NCBI RefSeq assembly: GCF_900156205.1
Contig: NZ_FTNA01000011.1
Span: 96,674-132,448, forward strand
Source of the DNA: Leptospira interrogans
Lineage (GTDB): Bacteria; Spirochaetota; Leptospiria; Leptospirales; Leptospiraceae
Reading direction: 5' to 3'
Length of the DNA: 35,775 bases
The notes beneath the pieces are model-generated. The model was not told where the DNA came from. It saw only the letters and a list, made by a program, of their open reading frames with translations, and searched no databases. The position numbers were made by a program, and so were the translations under genes. This document shows positions 26,648 to 35,775 of the stretch, one piece after another; positions within the stretch are counted from its first letter, which is position 1, and every line of letters starts with the position of its first letter.

Positions 26648-27152
26648 TCAAATAAGAGAAACCTAATTCTCTTAAAATTCAACTTTTTATTAAATAAAAA
26701 ATTTCCAAAAACACTCTTTTTTGAACTTTTAAAAAGTAAAAACTTAACTTATAAACAAATTTTCAAGTAAAAACGAGTCATAATTTTATTTAAGAAAACC
26801 TTTATAAAATAAATTTCTCATTTGATGAAGACTGCAAAAACTAAGATTTTATGCAAAAATTTAATTGAAGAAGAACCACTTTTAATTTTATAAAAATTCC
26901 CTTCAATAAAACGAATATTCAAGGTATTTAAATTATTTTTTTACTTACTCAAATACGCATCAAAATAATATTATCCATTTGTCTAAGAAAGTTAGAATTT
27001 AAAAAAGGCCCAAAATTTTGAAATAGAAGCAATCTGTAGAACTTCTGTATTTTCGCAAACCCAACTTAAAGTTTTTTTTATAAAACGTGGTAATTCATAT
27101 AAATTACGTCTCTTAAGAGACTTCGATAATTAGAATCTGTAATAAATCAAAA
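26648..27152. other. Non-coding interval
   Basis: AT-rich region between the start of the TPR gene and the end of the histidine kinase gene, both on the minus strand. It carries repeat E copy 2 (26822-26880). No promoter could be picked with confidence. No gene seen. Confidence 0.5.
26822..26880 (+). repeat. Dispersed repeat E, copy 2
   Basis: Partner of 23787-23850. Both copies lie upstream of minus-strand genes, 110-180 bases from the start codon. Confidence 0.5.
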
Positions 27153-30728
<3,576 letters not shown>

Positions 30729-31178
30729 AAGTTTGGATACAATAAAAGACGACTAAATCTTAAATAACGTAAGTTCGATTCTGTTTCATAAAAATTATTT
30801 TTTACATAAAAAATAAAATTGAATATAGAAACTTCTCTTTTTTAATCCTTTCAAACGATTAGATTTAGCATAAAGTATTCTTTCCAAAATTACTACTTTT
30901 GAAAGATATGCCCGCTCACGTTAAATTAATTGCAAAAAAGGAAAAAGCATTTTAAATTAGAATCTAAGGATTTTTAGAAATTGAATAAAAAATCCAAGTC
31001 GAAAATTTTTAATCATTCAATTAAAAGCAGAAACAATAATTTGATTTATAATTATTTCTAAAAACCAAGGATTTCCAAGTTTTTTGATTTTAAAATGATA
31101 AATTAAAGTTCTAGAATTTAGAATCCAGAGAATTCGATGTAAAAGCTTCTATTTTTTCTAAACCGAACTCAAGTAAAA

Positions 31179-31279
31179 AGAGTTGTTGAAAAATTAATTC
31201 GCCATCGATTTCCGTTGTATGGAAACTGTCGATTGAAGTAGTTTTATTAAACTCCACTATAGAATTTTTCAACAACTCT
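31179..31279. repeat. 101-bp element with 17-bp perfect inverted termini, copy C3
   Basis: AGAGTTGTTGAAAAATT (31179-31195) is the exact reverse complement of AATTTTTCAACAACTCT (31263-31279). The interior (AATTCGCCATCGATTTCCGT, TTGAAGTAGTTTTATTAAAC, TCCACTATAG) aligns with 15741-15816 and 17461-17537 and, in reverse, with 32341-32430. It is too small to code for a protein. This is the best preserved copy. Confidence 0.8.
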
Positions 31280-31487
31280 AAAATTTACGGCAACTGAGTA
31301 GTTTTTCTCTGTTCAAATTTTACAAAAACAAATAAAAATGATTTCAACAAAACGACTCCTTTTTAGAGCAATTATAAGTTTCTATTGATTGTTTTTTAAT
31401 TTATGACCGTTTTCTTGATAAAACTATATATTTAACGATTTTCACAAACCTAAAGTAATATTTTATAATTTACTAATATACCTAATT

Positions 31488-31766
31488 TAACGAGAGTTCA
31501 ACGTAAGAAAAAAATTTCTAAAAGTATAGGTTCCTACAATTTTAGAATTTGTTCGTAAAATCGTGACTTGCGCAGTAGTTCCCACATTATTTTTACAGAC
31601 AAACCTAAGTTTTGTGGTAGTTCCCACACTTGAATACGAAAGACTCAATTGTTATAAACTTCTATTTTATAAATTGTGGGAGTTCCCACATTTTAAGAAT
31701 CGATCTGTAAAGTTCAGATTCTAACTTTTTTCAGAATCATGAGTTCATTACGCCGAACTCACGTTA
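31488..31766. repeat. MITE-like element, copy B
   Basis: The left end TAACGAGAGTTCAACGTAA (31488-31506) and right end TTACGCCGAACTCACGTTA (31748-31766) are inverted repeats matching at 16 of 19 positions. The interior carries four palindromic motifs and aligns with copy A at 12488-12818. The perfect palindrome GTGGGA-GT-TCCCAC is at 31676-31689. Confidence 0.7.
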
Positions 31767-31906
31767 TATTATATACATATTATCAATTTCGAGATGCAGA
31801 ATTTCTATTCTTCATCCTTTACTTAGAAACCATATAACAGAGATACCCAATATTTTACACTGAAACAAAATTCAGGTAATTCAATTTTGAACATGTCCCA
31901 AAACCT

Positions 31907-31932
31907 AAACACCGACCCTTAGGAAAGTGTTT
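31907..31932 (+). repeat. Hairpin element, copy 3
   Basis: The stem AAACAC/GTGTTT encloses CGACCCTTAGGAAA. It is followed by TCTGAGTTTC, like copies 2, 4 and 5, and preceded by CCAAAACCT. Confidence 0.65.
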
Positions 31933-31939
31933 TCTGAGT

Positions 31940-32060
31940 TTCACAAAATGTGGGAACTCTCACAAAAATTTAATAATATTAGAATTACTTGAAAGTTCAC
32001 AAATTATCAAATGTAACGGTTTTTGTAGGAACTACTGTATTTTATTAAAAATTTCTAAAG
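31940..32060 (+). repeat. ~120-bp direct repeat, left copy
   Basis: Shared landmarks with 32518-32634 are, in order, TTCACAAAA, a GTRGGAACT motif, AAAATTTAA, AAAGTTCACAAATTA, CAAAT, TTTGTARGAACTACTG and TTTATTAAAAATTT. Two palindromic motifs sit at the same relative places in both copies. Confidence 0.7.
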
Positions 32061-32340
32061 AATTATCGCGCAAATTCTTTGAGGTTTTGGGACACGTTCT
32101 TTATAAAGATCATCAGTAACAAATTGAATTTTTTTTACACGATTAAAAACTATATATTTTTTTACAAATTTCAATTCAGAAGATATATTTTTTCAAATCA
32201 AAAAACATTCAAAATTTATGATATTCTGTTACACCAAAAAACCTAAAACGTGATCCATAGAAATCGTTCATCCCACCAAACTTGACAATACTGATTTCTA
32301 CGAATCTCAGTTTTAGGTCGTTCAATGGAAACAACACAAT

Positions 32341-32430
32341 AGGGTTCTATAGCGGCGAATTAACAAAACTGCTTCAATCTACCATTTCATGAAACAGAAA
32401 TAAGATGGAGAATTAATTTTGCAACAATCC
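32341..32430 (-). repeat. ~100-bp dispersed repeat, copy C4 (reverse)
   Basis: Read on the minus strand: TTGCAAAATTAATTCTCCAT, CTGTTTCATGAAA, AGATTGAAGCAGTTTTGTTA and CGCCGCTATAGAA align with 31179-31279. Opposite orientation to the other three copies. Confidence 0.65.
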
Positions 32431-32517
32431 TAAACACCAACCTGCAGAGCGACCATAGAAGCGATGTATTGAGTTTAGGGAGGTGTTGCTTGGGTTTTTC
32501 GAACAACGTATTTGAAT

Positions 32518-32634
32518 TTCACAAAAATGTAGGAACTACGAAAATTTAACGAGATATAGAACACTTAAAAGTTCACAAATTACCAAATACGACCTAATTT
32601 GTAAGAACTACTGCACTTTATTAAAAATTTAGAA
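32518..32634 (+). repeat. ~120-bp direct repeat, right copy
   Basis: Partner of 31940-32060. Between them the flanks also share CCTAAACACC and a TTGAGTTT/CTGAGTTT block, so the duplicated unit may be longer than 120 bp. Confidence 0.7.
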
Positions 32635-32731
32635 TACTTTCAATTTTTAATAGGTTTGTTAAAAAAATCATATCTAAAAACGATTTTAACCATTTGTTTT
32701 AATGAGAAAATCAATTCTTCAACAACTCTAA

Positions 32732-34147
<1,416 letters not shown>

Positions 34148-34169
34148 TTTTCATCCCTCTTTTAGACAT

Positions 34170-34195
34170 ATCTCGCGACCCATAGGGAGCGAGAT
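34170..34195 (+). repeat. Hairpin element, copy 2
   Basis: The 7-bp stem ATCTCGC/GCGAGAT encloses GACCCATAGGGA, identical in core to copy 1 at 12394-12421. Two of the stem pairs are changed relative to copy 1, and both sides changed together. CTGAGTT follows. It lies 23 bases upstream of the sufB start codon, on the sufB leader. Confidence 0.75.
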
Positions 34196-34605
34196 CTGAG
34201 TTACCGAACGCGACCCTTTAGTTATCGAGCGCCCATAGAAACGAGACTCTGAGTTTGAACGATAATGTTCTTGAGTTAAATAACCGAACCATAACACCAG
34301 TGAAGAGCACTCTTTTACAATTCGCCTCTTTACCCACTAAACTCTTCCAAAGTAAACTCGATCCAACAAACGACACAATCGAAAAAACGTTCTTCTAAAT
34401 CGAATGTAAAGTCATTCTTTTTAAGAATTTAATCCAAAACCTGAAAGAAAAACGCAACCCTTCATTCACCATTCTCTTTACAGTTTGAGTTTTTTCGATA
34501 ACTGATTTTGAGTGAGTTCCTACATTTTAAGACCTAAAACACAAATGGCAAGACTACTTTTTTAATCCTTCCGATTTTAGGTTCTTTCAAATCGTTAGTG
34601 TCATC

Positions 34606-34629
34606 ATCCGCAGACTTACGTCTGCGGAT
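34606..34629 (-). terminator. Strong hairpin after the peroxiredoxin gene
   Basis: A perfect 10-bp stem, ATCCGCAGAC/GTCTGCGGAT, with a TTAC loop lies nine bases beyond the peroxiredoxin stop. On the minus strand a run of T lies before the stem rather than after it, so it is not a classical intrinsic terminator. It may instead protect the mRNA 3' end. Confidence 0.45.
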
Positions 34630-34638
34630 AGGAAAAAA

Positions 34639-35220
<582 letters not shown>

Positions 35221-35266
35221 TTTAATTCTCCTTTTTTAAATTTAATTTTGAAACTTAGACACTTCC

Positions 35267-35294
35267 ATAATATCCTTCAATCCCTTTGAAGCAA
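35267..35294 (-). promoter_or_regulatory. Candidate peroxiredoxin promoter
   Basis: On the minus strand TTGCTT (-35, 35289-35294) and TATTAT (-10, 35267-35272) are 16 bases apart. This would place the transcript start near 35259, about 40 bases before the start codon. Confidence 0.45.
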
Positions 35295-35301
35295 ATATTT
35301 T

Positions 35302-35316
35302 TTAGAATCATTCTAA
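35302..35316. promoter_or_regulatory. PerR/Fur-like operator
   Basis: TTAGAAT-C-ATTCTAA is a perfect 7-1-7 inverted repeat, close to the PerR box TTATAAT-N-ATTATAA of other bacteria. It lies just upstream of the candidate -35 of the peroxiredoxin gene, a classical PerR-regulated function. Confidence 0.6.
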
Positions 35317-35694
35317 TTTTTCTTTAATTCTAAAAAATGGGTCGGAACTACGATCAATTTTATAGTGATTTCTAAAAAAGTAGGAACTACCACTTTTCTA
35401 GGAGCAGTTCAATCGATTCCAATTGAACTCAAACGATAAGTGCTCTATGACAAAGTTCACAGGATACACCCAAACTTTTTATATTTGAACTTAGTCAGTC
35501 ATTTGGATGAATCTCACCATTTTTGTAAATTTATACCTAAATTTTCAATGATTATAGAAATTTACCAAGATAAACAAATCCCTCTTTATTTTTACCTACT
35601 TAAAAATTATCCTGAACGTTACTCTTTAAATTTCCATAACGAACGACTAAACATTCTAATTTAACGTGAATTCGATATAACACTCACTCGGTAG

Positions 35695-35721
35695 AACGCT
35701 CTTTATCATAACCAACCCCAC
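35695..35721 (-). repeat. 27-base block shared with 13108-13134
   Basis: Read on the minus strand, GTGGGGTTGGTTATGATA then AAGAGCGTT matches 13108-13134 (plus strand) at 26 of 27 positions. It lies directly beside the hairpin/tandem repeat at the window edge. Confidence 0.65.
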
Positions 35722-35775
35722 AACGCGATTCATAAAGAGTGTTGTGCTGAGTTTTCCAACGCGATTCATAAAGAG
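35721..35775 (+). repeat. 36-bp tandem repeat, cut by window edge; contains hairpin copy 5
   Basis: CAACGCGATTCATAAAGAG occurs at 35721-35739 and again, identically, at 35757-35775, a period of 36 bases. The first unit forms a hairpin, CACAACGC/GTGTTGTG (35719-35726 with 35739-35746, one G-T pair), around GATTCATAAAGA. TGCTGAGTTTTCC follows. The array may continue beyond the window, which would make it a candidate VNTR locus. Confidence 0.7.

Larger units (their letters stand above)
30729..32731. other. 2-kb non-coding repeat cluster
   Basis: This is the longest gene-free stretch in the window. In order it holds: a ~101-bp inverted-repeat element (31179-31279); MITE-like copy B (31488-31766); hairpin copy 3 (31907-31932); the first copy of a ~120-bp direct repeat (31940-32060); an inverted pair TGTCCCAAAACCT near 31894 and 32081; a degenerate hairpin near 32248-32269; a reverse copy of the ~100-bp repeat (32341-32430); the second ~120-bp repeat copy (32518-32634); and a TTCAACAACTCTA end next to sufB. 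Nine palindromic motifs are scattered through it. No ORF is credible. Confidence 0.75.
34148..34638. other. Non-coding interval with hairpins
   Basis: Contains hairpin copy 2 just upstream of sufB (34170-34195), followed by CTGAGTT and a second degenerate unit (GCGACCCTTAG and CCCATAGAAACGAG, 34208-34240). A palindromic motif GAGTGAGTTCCTAC lies at 34510-34523, and a strong hairpin at 34606-34629 beyond the peroxiredoxin gene. No gene seen. Confidence 0.65.
35221..35775. other. Peroxiredoxin leader and right-edge repeats
   Basis: The left part holds the peroxiredoxin promoter and operator. To the right are palindromic motifs at 35341-35354 and 35380-35393, an inverted-repeat end TTAACGTGAATTCGATATAA (35661-35680), a 27-base block shared with 13108-13134 on the other strand, and a 36-base tandem repeat that reaches the edge. 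A 74-codon plus-strand frame at 35440-35664 has no recognisable features and is not called. Confidence 0.6.

Noticed and set aside
35440..35664. 74-codon plus-strand frame
   Set aside because: No Shine-Dalgarno and no family features, and it ends just before a repeat end. A real small gene cannot be excluded.
35721..35775. CRISPR array suggested by a 36-base period
   Set aside because: The repeated unit covers the whole period with no unique spacer established, no cas genes are present, and fewer than two full units are visible.

Overview
The window reads as chromosome from a spirochaete of the genus Leptospira, probably the pathogenic (P1) group; the species cannot be fixed from sequence alone. 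The grounds are an AT-rich sequence with long, gene-poor, repeat-filled intergenic stretches, an exported-protein repertoire with spirochaete-type lipoboxes, FecR-domain and many-PAS signalling proteins, and an F-type ATP synthase operon with a SufB and a peroxiredoxin nearby. No rRNA, tRNA, CRISPR array, complete IS element or replication origin was seen by eye.

Region 1 (1-10952, all minus strand). Transcription runs from lepB (signal peptidase I) into atpZ, an exported TPR-type protein, an AtpI-like membrane protein, and then the canonical atpB-E-F-H-A-G-D-C. After atpC come a small membrane-anchored SLBB-like protein and a very acidic repeat protein that runs off the left edge. Tight spacing and overlaps from atpB to atpC indicate one operon making the F1Fo ATP synthase. 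Some starts are TTG (atpF, atpG).

Region 2 (11033-12396, plus). An HpcH/HpaI-aldolase-like protein and a TetR regulator are separated by 2 bases and look co-transcribed.

Region 3 (12397-27152). Isolated genes are separated by 0.4-1.2 kb of non-coding DNA: a large putative lipoprotein (minus), a CorA-type Mg2+ transporter (plus), a two-gene unit of an outer-membrane beta-barrel protein and a FecR-domain protein with a C-terminal CxxCH motif (plus), a DUF1761 protein behind a strong sigma70-like promoter (plus), a TMEM43-family membrane protein (minus), a DUF2079 polytopic membrane protein (plus), and a TPR protein (minus).

Region 4 (27153-35775). A 1191-residue soluble sensor histidine kinase with five PAS domains and one GAF, 2 kb of non-coding repeats, a solitary sufB, and a 2-Cys peroxiredoxin preceded by a perfect 7-1-7 PerR/Fur-like operator.

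The most unusual content is in the intergenic DNA. It is a mosaic of degenerate dispersed repeats: (i) elements of about 280-330 bp bounded by ~19-bp inverted repeats; (ii) a ~100-bp element with 17-bp perfect inverted termini, with at least three further diverged copies; (iii) small hairpins with a conserved core and stems that differ between copies but keep base-pairing; (iv) about 22 occurrences of a near-palindromic GTRGKAGTTCCYAC motif, none seen inside a confident gene; and (v) several further direct-repeat pairs. All repeat alignments were made by eye.
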